From contig JALNZG010000003.1 in assembly GCA_023229425.1 (NCBI GenBank), positions 186,001-250,000 of the forward strand: 64,000 nt of DNA, given 5' to 3'. This document shows positions 7,522 through 15,507 of the stretch, piece by piece. The translations under genes were made by a program, and so were the position numbers. The notes under the pieces were generated by a model. It searched no databases. It was not told the DNA's origin and saw nothing but the letters and a program-made list of their open reading frames with translations. This DNA comes from Ignavibacteriaceae bacterium. GTDB lineage: Bacteria > Bacteroidota > Ignavibacteria > Ignavibacteriales > Ignavibacteriaceae. Position 1 is the stretch's first letter. The number at the start of each line of letters is the position of its first letter.

Positions 7522-8367
7522 TTACTTCATTAGAATCATTTTTTTAATTTCTACAAAACTCCCTACTTGAAGTTTGTAGAAATAAATACCACTCGGGAGT
7601 TTCGAAGCATCAAATTCAACCTCATAACTTCCAACATCTTTTTCTTCGGAAACAAGAGTTTTTACCTCTTGACCGAGGGAATTAAAAATTTTCAAATTAA
7701 CTTGACCTGCTATAGGAATGACGAATTTGATCTTTGTTGAAGGATTGAACGGGTTGGGATAGTTTTGCGATAAAGCAAAACTGGTAGGAATTTCTTTTGG
7801 GTTCTCAGAAATTCCTACCAAGTTGGAATCAAAAGCAAGATACTTCATTTCTATCACACTTTCAGTTGAATCAACTAAAAATGTATTAGTTTGAAAAGAG
7901 ACACAAAAATTTGTTATACTATCTATATTTTTAACTACAGACATATCCCATACAAAGTTGTTCCATCCAGAGTTAGGCAGTAGGCTCTTTCCTAAAGCTA
8001 AAAAGCTCCAAGAATTTTTTTTGTATACCGTAATGAATACATCTACTGAGCTAAAATTTTTCCCATCTTTTAGATAAAAATTTCCGGAGATCTCTTTGGG
8101 AATTTTTTGAATTTGAGTTTCAATTTTCCACCCTATGCCGAATATTTTAGATTCTTGTATTTGTATTGGTATACCACTATTGATAAAGACAACAACATTT
8201 CCAGAAATATATACTCTAGTATTATCACCAACTATGCCCAATACAGATTGGGATAATATCCATGAAGAAGAACTATCTTTTTCTTGGCTTAAACCAGGAA
8301 AAGAAATTAAAAATAGAAACATAAACACCATTAATAAAAATAGTATTTTTTTTGTGAATGCTTTCAT
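7522..8367 (-). CDS. Secreted protein with T9SS type A sorting domain
   Basis: A 281-residue protein with a signal peptide (about 1-28, 'FLFLISFPGLSQ'), an unassigned beta-rich region (about 30-190) and a C-terminal T9SS sorting domain beginning 'FALSQNYPNPFNPSTKIKF' and ending 'KKMILMK'. The sorting domain directs export through the type IX system and surface attachment or release. The cargo region matches no family I recognise. Upstream on the minus strand is 'AACTAAATAAAAGGAG' before the ATG, nearly identical to the leader of the 33-codon gene at 8428-8529. It appears to be a single-gene transcription unit. Confidence 0.82.
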   Translation of the reverse strand: MKAFTKKILFLLMVFMFLFLISFPGLSQEKDSSSSWILSQSVLGIVGDNTRVYISGNVVVFINSGIPIQIQESKIFGIGWKIETQIQKIPKEISGNFYLKDGKNFSSVDVFITVYKKNSWSFLALGKSLLPNSGWNNFVWDMSVVKNIDSITNFCVSFQTNTFLVDSTESVIEMKYLAFDSNLVGISENPKEIPTSFALSQNYPNPFNPSTKIKFVIPIAGQVNLKIFNSLGQEVKTLVSEEKDVGSYEVEFDASKLPSGIYFYKLQVGSFVEIKKMILMK

Positions 8368-8427
8368 GGAAAGCCTCCTTTTATTTAGTTTATTAGTTTC
8401 CTATAATATACATTTTGAGAAATCATT

Positions 8428-8529
8428 TTACATGTTTCCCTTAAACAAACTGCGAGCCGCTTGCGTATATAAGAGTGACATCGGGAGAAATACGCTAAGA
8501 ATTACCGCCAAAAGAAATCTATGTGCCAT
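8428..8529 (-). CDS. Small 33-residue signal-peptide-like protein
   Basis: Reads 'MAHRFLLAVILSVFLPMSLL' then 'YTQAARSLFKGNM', that is a hydrophobic stretch followed by a polar tail. A good ribosome binding site (AAAAGGAG) lies about eight bases upstream, within a leader ('AACTAAATAAAAGGAG') shared with the T9SS gene just downstream. It may be a real small exported or membrane peptide, or the surviving 5' end of a decayed T9SS cargo gene. A longer in-frame reading from 9039 exists, but most of it is the 21-bp repeat. Confidence 0.5.
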   Translation of the reverse strand: MAHRFLLAVILSVFLPMSLLYTQAARSLFKGNM

Positions 8530-9039
8530 ATTTGCACTCCTTTTATTTAGTTCATTTTTAGAAGAAAAGGGGTAATACCAGGCATTTACCCCTATAAATT
8601 GGTTTGCCAGTGTTGCCCGCCGCTTAGTTAAGTCTGCTCGCCACATTGCTAAGTCTTCTCGCCGCTTTGCTGATACTGCTCGCCATGTTGCAGCCTTTGC
8701 TCGCCTAATTGCTAATATTGCTCGCCGCATTGCAGACTCTGCTCGCCATCTTGCAAGTGATGCTCGGCACATAGTTGACTCTGCTCGCCCTATTGCTAAG
8801 GTTGCTCGCCGTATAGTTAAGGCTGCTCGCCGCCGGAAAGTATCTGCAATCACAAAGTAAGCCTCCGCTAAGGGGCGGAATTTTATTGCTATTGTTGAAA
8901 ATTTTATAACTTGGAAGGAGGAAGTAAAGAATTGTTTCGGTTTATGTTCTGCTAAAAAGTATCTTGTAGTGGATTTTGAGGAGAAGATTTCAACTTTTTG
9001 CCGGACTTTATCAAATATGTTACTACCTGAATTCATCAC
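8530..9039 (-). other. Doubtful open frame over a 21-bp tandem repeat
   Basis: On the minus strand an open frame from an ATG at 9039 runs into the 33-codon gene. Its first 65 residues have no recognised domain. The next 77 are Arg/Ala-rich seven-residue repeats of the type 'RRATLAI' and 'WRAESAM'. No ribosome binding site precedes 9039. The plus strand is also open across the repeat, with a more regular heptad but no start codon. It is recorded as uncertain rather than as a gene. Confidence 0.25.
8615..8845. repeat. 21-bp tandem repeat, 11 units
   Basis: Eleven contiguous 21-bp units, each beginning GCTCGCC or a one-base variant (first unit GCCCGCC, third TCTCGCC, eighth GCTCGGC). After that come variable bases, a partly conserved TTGCTAA or TAGTTAA, and a tail of about two to five variable bases; the eleventh unit is degenerate after its first ten bases. 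Because 21 is a multiple of three, both strands stay open. The plus strand reads as heptads A-R-x-(I/V/L/F)-A-x-x and the minus strand as R-R-A-x-x-A-x. Unit starts run from 8615 in steps of 21. Confidence 0.9.
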
Positions 9040-9130
9040 ACTTTAGCTAACACCCTTAAATCTTTGAACAAACCTATGAAAATATAGAATTAGAACCAAA
9101 TATGTTTTTGAAAACGTTATTTTTTATTTG

Positions 9131-9380
9131 GCTAAAGCCCATCGTGTTTTTTCTTATTTATCAACGCGCTAAAGCGCGTTGCAAGTCATCAATTCCGTTT
9201 TGCTCTTTGTTAATTTAATTGAGCTTCTGAATTGCCATGAGCTTTAGCTCGTGGACTAAAAATTCTCCTACAACTTCCAGGCTTTAGCCGAACTGTTCTT
9301 TATTATTTGGTTAAAGCCAATTTAATTTTCTTTCTTTTATACAACGAGCTAATTCGCCGAGGCGAATCGTGGCAATTCAA
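9131..9380. repeat. Cluster of REP-like hairpins
   Basis: Several short inverted repeats built around 'GCTTTAGC'/'GCTAAAGC' in a non-coding stretch (9040-9448). CAACGCGCT/AGCGCGTTG has 9-bp perfect arms at 9162-9181. CCATGAGC/GCTCGTGG lies at 9235-9254 with one wobble. ATTCGCC/GGCGAAT lies at 9352-9367. Isolated half-units are at 9131-9139, 9281-9289 and 9310-9318. This is the architecture of REP-type palindromic families mobilised by RAYT transposases; no transposase is in the window. The remainder of the gap shows nothing else. Confidence 0.65.
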
Positions 9381-9448
9381 AAGAATAGATTGTGGAAGAT
9401 GATTCTACAGCCAACAAAAATCTTTTTCTGTTATTTAGAAATGTTTTT

Positions 9449-9730
9449 TCAATAAACCTGATCGTGTGTACCGATATCAATTAATAATATTTCAGTTTCA
9501 GAAGTTTCGGTGTTTTTAACAAAATTGAAAATAATTCTCAAATCATATCCTGCTGCACAAGCCCATGAGTTTTCTAAAATCCCTTTTAACTTATGGGTTC
9601 TTAGTTCCAACGAAAACGGATCAATGCTTAACTTTTCCATTACGGTTATAATTTTTTGTTGGGCATCGGGATTAATTTTAACCGTTCTCTTGAAAGCTCT
9701 TTTATAACTCGAAGACCAGTTTAACTTCAT
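9449..9730 (-). CDS. RelE/ParE-superfamily toxin (YafQ-like)
   Basis: A 93-residue protein of the RelE/ParE mRNA-interferase fold. Typical features are the N-terminal 'SSYKRAFKRTVKINPDAQQK', the central 'HKLKGILENSWACAAGYDLR' with the basic residues that bind RNA, and the C-terminal 'LLIDIGTHDQVY' strand with the catalytic-type His. It overlaps the upstream antitoxin gene by four bases, as in most type II pairs. Probable ribosome-dependent mRNA cleavage; the target preference is not predictable. Confidence 0.85.
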   Translation of the reverse strand: MKLNWSSSYKRAFKRTVKINPDAQQKIITVMEKLSIDPFSLELRTHKLKGILENSWACAAGYDLRIIFNFVKNTETSETEILLIDIGTHDQVY

Positions 9731-9957
9731 TCTTCTTCAACATCATTTAAAAAGTCGCTTACTGAACCGAATTTTGTTAAACCTGCGTCATATTCTTGTT
9801 TACTTTCCTTCACGCTATTAGCTAATAATTTCCGTTTCTCTTCAATAACTCGTTTGTGTACAATATCGGAAATAATTAACTGATCCTCCAGCGGAAATAG
9901 GGCAATTGACTCCAGCATTTTATCAAGAGTTATTTGGTTACTATTTTTATTTTCCAT
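9727..9957 (-). CDS. Type II antitoxin partner of the RelE/ParE-like toxin
   Basis: A 76-residue protein lying directly upstream of, and overlapping by four bases, the toxin gene. The N-terminal half ('ITLDKMLESIALFPLEDQLI') is helical. The acidic C-terminal tail ('FGSVSDFLNDVEEE') is the kind that wraps around a RelE-type toxin. No classical RHH or PHD DNA-binding motif is obvious, so its role is assigned mainly from the gene pair. Confidence 0.75.
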   Translation of the reverse strand: MENKNSNQITLDKMLESIALFPLEDQLIISDIVHKRVIEEKRKLLANSVKESKQEYDAGLTKFGSVSDFLNDVEEE

Positions 9958-9987
9958 GGAAAATTCTCTTTGTTATTTGTAAATGTT

Positions 9988-10053
9988 TTATAGCTCTTTA
10001 AACTCATCTAAAGTAAGATTTGCCTGTTTTAATATTTTTCTAAATGTCCGCCA
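9988..10053 (-). pseudogene. Remnant of a HicA toxin C-terminus
   Basis: Directly after the orphan HicB gene, in another frame, the minus strand reads W-R-T-F-R then 'KILKQANLTLDEFKEL' and a stop. This closely resembles the usual HicA C-terminus (GTLRxILKQAGLTxxEF). A stop codon lies immediately upstream and no start codon or N-terminal HicA sequence is present, so only about 22 codons remain. The fragment overlaps the last codons of hicB. Confidence 0.5.
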
Positions 10054-10229
10054 TTAGCTTTTTTTTCTTCAATCCAAAGTTTCAATAAATCTAAAGCGGC
10101 AGCTTTGGCGCCTTCAATTCCAAGTCCGTGTGTTGTAATGTCAAGAGCGGGGAGATGTGCATAAAAGTAACCTTCCTCAAAAGAAGGATCATTAATTTTT
10201 TCGTAGATAATTGTATAAGTCATAATCAA
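10029..10229 (-). CDS. Orphan HicB-family antitoxin
   Basis: A 66-residue protein with the HicB partial RNase H-like fold: 'YTIIYEKINDPSFEEGYFYA' then 'HLPALDITTHGLGIEGAKAA' and a C-terminal helix 'LDLLKLWIEEKKANG'. HicB normally neutralises a HicA mRNA interferase encoded next to it. Here only a HicA-like 3' fragment follows, so the antitoxin appears to have lost its toxin. The separate RelE-type pair lies about 70 bases downstream. Confidence 0.75.
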   Translation of the reverse strand: MIMTYTIIYEKINDPSFEEGYFYAHLPALDITTHGLGIEGAKAAALDLLKLWIEEKKANGGHLEKY

Positions 10230-10313
10230 CTCACTTTTTCTTAAACAAAAGTAATTTAAAAAGAATTAAACCGCAACATTCTATTAAATGCTTCATAGAG
10301 TAACCTAAGTAGC

Positions 10314-10349
10314 AAAAAAAATCCCCCGTTTGATGCGGAGGATTTTTTT
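10314..10349 (-). terminator. Intrinsic terminator of trxB
   Basis: Read on the minus strand the sequence gives AATCCTCCG, a seven-base loop, CGGGGGATT and then a run of T residues. This is a nine-pair stem with one G:T pair, located about 20 bases after the trxB stop. Confidence 0.75.
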
Positions 10350-10369
10350 AACTGAAAACTGATTACTGA

Positions 10370-11317
10370 CTACTCCTCTTGCGCTTCCAACCATCGTTCT
10401 GCATCAATGGCAGCCATACAACCGGAACCAGCAGCGGTAATCGCCTGGCGGTAAGTTTTATCAGCAACATCACCGGCGGCAAAAACTCCCGGCACATTTG
10501 TGTATGTTGAACCAGGAGTAACTTTCAGATAACCAACTTCATCCATCTCCAAAACGTCTTTAAACAATTTTGTGTTTGGCTGGTGCCCGATGGCAATAAA
10601 TAAACCGTCGGCTTTTAATTCGGAAACTTCTTTTGTTACCGTATCTTCAAGCAAAACTCCGGTCATTTGTTTTCTTCCACCTTCTTCTGTGCCGATGACT
10701 TCTTTAACAACTTTATTAAGCATCATAGAAATTTTAGGATTTTTCTCAGTCCGCTCGGACATAACTTTTGATGACCTAAATGCTTCCCGGCGGTGGATCA
10801 ACACTACTTCCGAAGCGTGATGCGATAAATAATTTGCTTCTTCCATCGCGGTGTCCCCTCCGCCAACAATCAACACTTTTTGATTTTTAAAGAAAAATCC
10901 GTCGCACGTTGCGCAAGCCGAAACTCCGTGTCCCATATAATTTCCTTCACTTGGAATACCGAGTAGTTTAGCTGATGCGCCCGTTGCGATAATTACCGTA
11001 TCCGCTGTAAATACTTCATCGTAAGATTTTACTGTGAATGGACGTTTTGAAAAATCAACCGATGTTGCTTCTTTAAATTGGCAATCAGCGCCAACGCGAA
11101 TAGCTTGTTTCCGCATAATATCCATAAGCTCCGGACCTTGTATGCCATGTTCAAATCCGGGATAGTTTTCTACTTCGGTAGTTATGGTTAATTGCCCACC
11201 GGGCTGCATTCCTTCAAGTACAAGCGGACTCATATTTGCTCTTGCGGTATATAAAGCGGCGGTTAGTCCCGCCGGACCAGAGCCGATGATAATTACTTTA
11301 TGATGATTATTTTCCAT
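10370..11317 (-). CDS. trxB: Thioredoxin-disulfide reductase
   Basis: FAD- and NADPH-dependent enzyme that reduces thioredoxin. At 315 residues it has the standard low-molecular-weight length. The FAD-binding 'GSGPAG' is at 12-17, the redox-active pair is C135-x-x-C138 in 'ACATCDGFFF', the NADPH-binding 'GGGDTA' is at 152-157, and the C-terminal FAD motif is 'GVFAAGDVAD'. It stops with TAG inside a 'CTGAAAACTGATTACTGAC'-type interspersed repeat and is followed by a clear terminator. The gene stands alone between hicB and queG, both in the same direction. Confidence 0.96.
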   Translation of the reverse strand: MENNHHKVIIIGSGPAGLTAALYTARANMSPLVLEGMQPGGQLTITTEVENYPGFEHGIQGPELMDIMRKQAIRVGADCQFKEATSVDFSKRPFTVKSYDEVFTADTVIIATGASAKLLGIPSEGNYMGHGVSACATCDGFFFKNQKVLIVGGGDTAMEEANYLSHHASEVVLIHRREAFRSSKVMSERTEKNPKISMMLNKVVKEVIGTEEGGRKQMTGVLLEDTVTKEVSELKADGLFIAIGHQPNTKLFKDVLEMDEVGYLKVTPGSTYTNVPGVFAAGDVADKTYRQAITAAGSGCMAAIDAERWLEAQEE

Positions 11318-11362
11318 TAAATTTTCTCCAATTTATTTTTTCTTTATCGTTTGATTACACAT

Positions 11363-12307
11363 TTAAGAAGAAGATTCATTTTTTTGTATCCGCAAAAACT
11401 CTGCGTTACGTTTTAATCCTTTTAATTTGGTTCTTAAAATAGGACTTTCTGCAAATTTTTCTTTAAATAATTCCTCACTCATATTTTCAACCGTTGCAAG
11501 AGCAATTTCTTTATTCCCCTCTTTCGGATGAAATTTCGTTTCCATTGTTTCGGTAGAAAACTTTTTATTCCAAGGACAAACATCCTGACATATATCGCAG
11601 CCAAAAATCCAATTCTCAAATTTGCCGGAAAGGCTTTTATCAATCTCTCCTTTATTTTCAATAGTTAAATACGAAATACATTTATTAGCATCAACAACAA
11701 AATCTTGAACAATAGCGTTAGTTGGACAAGCGTCAATGCAGGCAGAACAACTACCACAAAAATCTGCAACTTTTGCCGAAGCAGCAAATTCGTAATTTGT
11801 AATTACAGTAGCAATAAAAAACCAACTGCCCATTTCTCTGTTGATCACATTTGAATGTTTGCCGATCCAGCCGATTCCCGAACGCACTGCCCAGGCTTTA
11901 TCCATCACGGGACCGGTATCAACATATGTTTTTGCTTCAAATGCTGGATCAATTTCTTTTAACTTTTTAACCAGTTGATCAAGTTTCTCCCAAATGATCA
12001 AATGATAATCTTTTCCCCAAGCATAGCGCGAAACTTTTCCGAAATTCTCATCATTTGAATGTTGATACTCCGTGTAATAATTCATTCCCAAGGAAATAAT
12101 ATTTTTAGCGTCCGGCAGAATCAATCGAACATCTTTCCGCTTTTCTAAGTTACGCTCCATGTAACTCATACCGGAGTTAGATTTGTTCTGTAGCCACTCG
12201 CTTAAATGTTCAACCTCTTCGTTCAATTCTGTAAATTTTGCAAAACCAACAAGATCGAATCCAAATGGCTTTGAAATATCTTCTACAATTTTGTTAGTTA
12301 ACCGCAT
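11363..12307 (-). CDS. queG: Epoxyqueuosine reductase
   Basis: Cobalamin- and iron-sulfur-dependent enzyme that reduces epoxyqueuosine to queuosine in tRNA. Two [4Fe-4S] motifs are visible: 'CGSCSACIDACPTNAI' and, after the lone Cys of 'KCISYLTIENKG', 'FGCDICQDVCPWN'. The N-terminal DUF1730 domain contains 'GMNYYTEYQ' and 'YVDTGPVMDKAWA' with the catalytic Asp. At 314 residues it is the short form without the long C-terminal HEAT extension. Its neighbours are trxB downstream and a Rieske protein 27 bases upstream. Confidence 0.95.
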   Translation of the reverse strand: MRLTNKIVEDISKPFGFDLVGFAKFTELNEEVEHLSEWLQNKSNSGMSYMERNLEKRKDVRLILPDAKNIISLGMNYYTEYQHSNDENFGKVSRYAWGKDYHLIIWEKLDQLVKKLKEIDPAFEAKTYVDTGPVMDKAWAVRSGIGWIGKHSNVINREMGSWFFIATVITNYEFAASAKVADFCGSCSACIDACPTNAIVQDFVVDANKCISYLTIENKGEIDKSLSGKFENWIFGCDICQDVCPWNKKFSTETMETKFHPKEGNKEIALATVENMSEELFKEKFAESPILRTKLKGLKRNAEFLRIQKNESSS

Positions 12308-12334
12308 TATTACTTTACAGACTCATTAAACAGG

Positions 12335-12670
12335 TTACCATTGCAATTCTTTCTTAACAACTTTCACCCAAACTTCGTTCTCAAGAATTTTTACTTCGTA
12401 AGTTGATAGTCCGCTTCTTCCGTCAGGCTGATTGCCGGTTTCAAGATTGAATTGCCATCCGTGCGCAGGACAAAAAACATACCCGGCGTCGAGAAATCCA
12501 TCGTAAATTATTGACGTATGCTGGTGAGGACAAACATTCGAAAGTGCATAAAACTTTCCTTTAACTTTGAAGATCGCAATTTCTTCTGAGCCGACAATGA
12601 ACTTTTTTCCTTGATTTTCTTTTACATCACCTATCGAACAAATTTTGGTAAACCCTTCTAATTCAATCAC
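12335..12670 (-). CDS. Rieske [2Fe-2S] ferredoxin (NirD/BphF-like)
   Basis: A 111-residue soluble Rieske domain with cluster ligands in 'NVCPHQHTSI' (C-x-H) and 'YVFCPAHGWQFNL' (C-x2-H). It lacks a membrane anchor, so it resembles small-subunit NirD-type or ferredoxin-type Rieske proteins that pass electrons to an oxygenase or reductase. The start overlaps the stop of the metallo-hydrolase gene by four bases. That suggests a two-gene unit, but the electron-transfer partner is not evident here. Confidence 0.88.
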   Translation of the reverse strand: MIELEGFTKICSIGDVKENQGKKFIVGSEEIAIFKVKGKFYALSNVCPHQHTSIIYDGFLDAGYVFCPAHGWQFNLETGNQPDGRSGLSTYEVKILENEVWVKVVKKELQW

Positions 12671-13521
12671 AATGTTTCAAACCTTTCTCTTACTGAAAAT
12701 CCCTTTTCATTTTTTGCAACAGTTGCGGCGGCAAAAAACGGATCGTGCTCAAAAACTAATTTCCAGTTTTCTTCCACCGCAGTTGGTAGCAGTTCTTTCT
12801 TTTCGGCAAGCGTAATCAACGGCTGCAAATCATATCCCATTATGTATGGTAACGGAATGTGTGAACTCGTCGGAAACAAATCGCCGCAGTACAAAAGGGT
12901 GGTGGTTGTATCAAATATTTTGAAAAGCTGCTGTCCGATGGTGTGTCCGTTTACAGGAAGCAACGCAATTTCGTCATCGAACAAATGTTCTTTCTCACTA
13001 AAAAAATGAAGAGCTCCATTTTCAAAAAGCGCTTGAAAATTTTCTTTCAGATAACTTCCTTTATCGCGGTCAGTTGCGTTGATCCCCCATTCATAATTTT
13101 TTTTCGCCACAAAATATTTTGCGTTAGGAAAGGAAGGAATAAGTTTGCCATTCTCTAATTTTGTTGAACCCCCAGTGTGATCAAAATGAAGATGCGTAAG
13201 CAAAACATCGGTAATGTCAGACGGTTCAATTTCTAATTCTTTTAATGAGCGCTCAAGAGTAAATTGTGAAAAATCAATATCATAAATTTCTTTTGATTTG
13301 TCAGTCCACTTATTTCCCATTCCTGTATCAATCAAAATTTTCCGGGAATCCGAAACCAACAAAAGATTTCGTGTGACCAAAGAAATTCTATTTAATTCGT
13401 CTGCTGGATTAGATTTACTCCAAAGCAGTTTTGGAATTATTCCAAACATCGCCCCGCCGTCTAATTTAAATCCACCGGACAAAAGTGAGTGAACGCGATA
13501 TTTTCCAATTTTCATATACAA
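12667..13521 (-). CDS. Metallo-beta-lactamase-fold hydrolase
   Basis: A 284-residue hydrolase with the metal-binding motif 'THLHFDHTGG' (H-x-H-x-D-H), a later His in 'PVNGHTIGQQ', Asp in 'YCGDLFPTSS' and a final His in 'FEHDPFF', all in the expected order. These ligands support two metal ions. The subfamily includes lactonases and quinol-type hydrolases, and the substrate is not assignable. It is coupled to the Rieske gene and diverges from the Sel1-repeat gene 61 bases away. Confidence 0.87.
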   Translation of the reverse strand: MYMKIGKYRVHSLLSGGFKLDGGAMFGIIPKLLWSKSNPADELNRISLVTRNLLLVSDSRKILIDTGMGNKWTDKSKEIYDIDFSQFTLERSLKELEIEPSDITDVLLTHLHFDHTGGSTKLENGKLIPSFPNAKYFVAKKNYEWGINATDRDKGSYLKENFQALFENGALHFFSEKEHLFDDEIALLPVNGHTIGQQLFKIFDTTTTLLYCGDLFPTSSHIPLPYIMGYDLQPLITLAEKKELLPTAVEENWKLVFEHDPFFAAATVAKNEKGFSVRERFETL

Positions 13522-13582
13522 TTATTATCCTTTGCAACAAAGTTAAAGAAGTTTATTTTAAAGAAAAAGATTCACATTTAAT

Positions 13583-15127
13583 TTGAAAGAAATACTACTG
13601 AAACTACCAATTAAATTTCTCCTCGTTTTTACCTTCGGATTCTTTGTAGTGCAAGGCAATGCACAAGACTCAACAAAAAGTTTAGCAATAAAACCTAATC
13701 ATTCGTTTCGAATGCCTTTTACACTTTTTTATCAGTCGGAAGTTTCGTATCAACTTTACGAAAATTTTATGCTGATAAGAAAAGCAAATGACGGAGACCC
13801 GCAAGCGGCGCACGAAATAGGAGTTCGCTATTTAGTTGGACACGGTTTCGATGCGGACACAGTACAAAGTTATTATTGGATTGAAAAAGCTGCCGAGAAA
13901 AGACTTCCCGTCGCTTTATATAATCTCGGAATTTTTCAAAACAACGGTTGGGGAACCGAATGGAATCCGTATAAAGCATTCGACAGTTTCTATGCCTCCG
14001 CAGAAGAAGGATTTCCGCTTGGGAATTATGTCCTTGGATTGTTCTTCACAGAAAATTTAGTTGTCCCAAGAAATTTATCCGTGGCATCTTACTTCATAAA
14101 AAATGCTGCTGATCAAAATGTGGAACAGGCAAAAGAGCTGCTTAAAGAATTAAAGAAAAGAAATGCAGTTGAAGTCGATTCATTCTACGTTAATGAATTT
14201 TTTAAAAATAGAGATAACTCAAATTCCCCAACTACAAAAAGTTCTTCCGCACTATCTTATCTTGATTTTACAGCCGACTCTACTGCGGCAGTTGATGATT
14301 CAACACTTCTCTTCGATGCCGTTCATGAAAAAGAAAATTTTGAAACCGAAAAAACGCTTTCAACCTCAGTAAAAAATGATTCAACCTTTATACACAAAAT
14401 GTTGAAAGGAGCGAACTGGGGAAATCCGGAAGCTCTGGCATTATTGGGGAGATATTACGAAAAAGGTGTTTTCTTTAAGAAGAATAATCTCACAGCCGCA
14501 AGTTATTATTGCCGGGCGGTCCGGGTCGAATCTTATAAAGCTGCAAGACTTTTATTTGATTTGCTCAAGTCTCCAATTTTTTTTACACAACTAAAAAGAG
14601 AAGTTGAAAAGGGGAATGCCGAAGCACAATTTGTGTGGAGCAGTTTAATCGCACAGCAATTCGATAATCAAATAGCAGGAAGTGACGCTCTGAAATTTTT
14701 ACAGGAAGCGGTTAAAAAAAATCATTTGCCTTCGATTATTGAACTTGGTAATTGGAATATCGGCGGAATTCTTATTGCTAAAAATATTAAAATAGGGATT
14801 GAACTTTGGCAGCATGCCATGCAGCTTGGAAACAAAGAAGCAGAAATTAGATTTGGTCTATTGCAGCTTTTAAATGATGATTACATTCAAAACAAAAACG
14901 AACTCCATCAAACTTTTCTTACGGGAGAGAGTGAAGGCTCAATACTTGCACAGACGGCTTTGGGTATCTGCTATGAAAGAGGAATATTTGTTAAGAAAGA
15001 TTTGGCAAAAGCAGTAACCTATTATCGCAAAGCAGCTTTTCGCGGAAGCCAAAACGCATTTTCAGCTTTAAAAAGAATTTATGATAACCTAAGACCGGAT
15101 GATCCGAGATTTATTGTTACGGAATAA
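13583..15127 (+). CDS. Secreted Sel1-like repeat (TPR) protein
   Basis: A 514-residue exported protein with a signal peptide (about 1-27, ending 'VVQGNAQ'). At least six Sel1-type repeats are recognisable from 'AAHEIGVRYLVGHGFDADTV', 'ALYNLGIFQNNGWG', 'EALALLGRYYEKGVFFKKNN' and 'AQTALGICYERGIFVKKDLA'. Sel1 repeats form alpha-solenoid scaffolds for protein interaction. The start is TTG at 13583. The region around 205-260 is low-complexity and Ser/Thr/Asp-rich. Function beyond scaffolding unknown. Confidence 0.82.
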   Translation: MKEILLKLPIKFLLVFTFGFFVVQGNAQDSTKSLAIKPNHSFRMPFTLFYQSEVSYQLYENFMLIRKANDGDPQAAHEIGVRYLVGHGFDADTVQSYYWIEKAAEKRLPVALYNLGIFQNNGWGTEWNPYKAFDSFYASAEEGFPLGNYVLGLFFTENLVVPRNLSVASYFIKNAADQNVEQAKELLKELKKRNAVEVDSFYVNEFFKNRDNSNSPTTKSSSALSYLDFTADSTAAVDDSTLLFDAVHEKENFETEKTLSTSVKNDSTFIHKMLKGANWGNPEALALLGRYYEKGVFFKKNNLTAASYYCRAVRVESYKAARLLFDLLKSPIFFTQLKREVEKGNAEAQFVWSSLIAQQFDNQIAGSDALKFLQEAVKKNHLPSIIELGNWNIGGILIAKNIKIGIELWQHAMQLGNKEAEIRFGLLQLLNDDYIQNKNELHQTFLTGESEGSILAQTALGICYERGIFVKKDLAKAVTYYRKAAFRGSQNAFSALKRIYDNLRPDDPRFIVTE

Positions 15128-15507
15128 ACACCCCAGTCCTTACGTTCAGCGACTACAAAGTCTTAATGGGTTAGAATTGAAGTCGGCTACTCCTGCGTGG
15201 ATGAATAGTATCCTCGATTAAATTCTTGTTTTGGGGGACACGATTTACGAACAAGGATTAACGAATAGCGATTTTTGATTTTTAACTTCTAAAATCAAAA
15301 ATCGTTAATCCTTGTTCTGAGATCAAAAAAGTTTTGGTTGGCGGCTTCGCCGCGCTAAGATCGCATGGTTGAATAGAACATATTTCAATTTATAAGGGTT
15401 TAACAACTTTCATTCAAACATTCATCCATTCAATCAAGCGATGAGTTTATAAATGAAGTAAACACCGAATAGAATATCAACTCTTGCGGAATGAGAGAAA
15501 CAAGCTT
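15128..15507. other. Non-coding gap with a large hairpin
   Basis: About 380 bases without a credible gene between convergent genes. The main structure is the inverted repeat at 15252-15315, listed separately. 'GGCGGCTTCGCCGC' at about 15341-15354 is a second short hairpin. The rest shows nothing recognisable; no tRNA-like or protein-coding signal was found. Confidence 0.5.
15252..15315. repeat. Large imperfect inverted repeat
   Basis: Outer arms ACAAGGATTAA/TTAATCCTTGT (11 bp) and inner arms CGATTTTTGATTTT/AAAATCAAAAATCG (14 bp) enclose an eight-base loop, with a seven-base bulge on the left side. It could form a long stem and may serve as a terminator for the convergent genes on each side or be a member of a palindromic repeat family. 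Confidence 0.7.

Noticed and set aside
8135..8575. Plus-strand open frame opposite the T9SS gene
   Set aside because: It lies antisense to a signal peptide with a good ribosome binding site and shows no domain, so it is treated as a shadow.
8615..8845. CRISPR array
   Set aside because: The units are 21 bp and contiguous, with no repeat-spacer alternation and no cas genes nearby.
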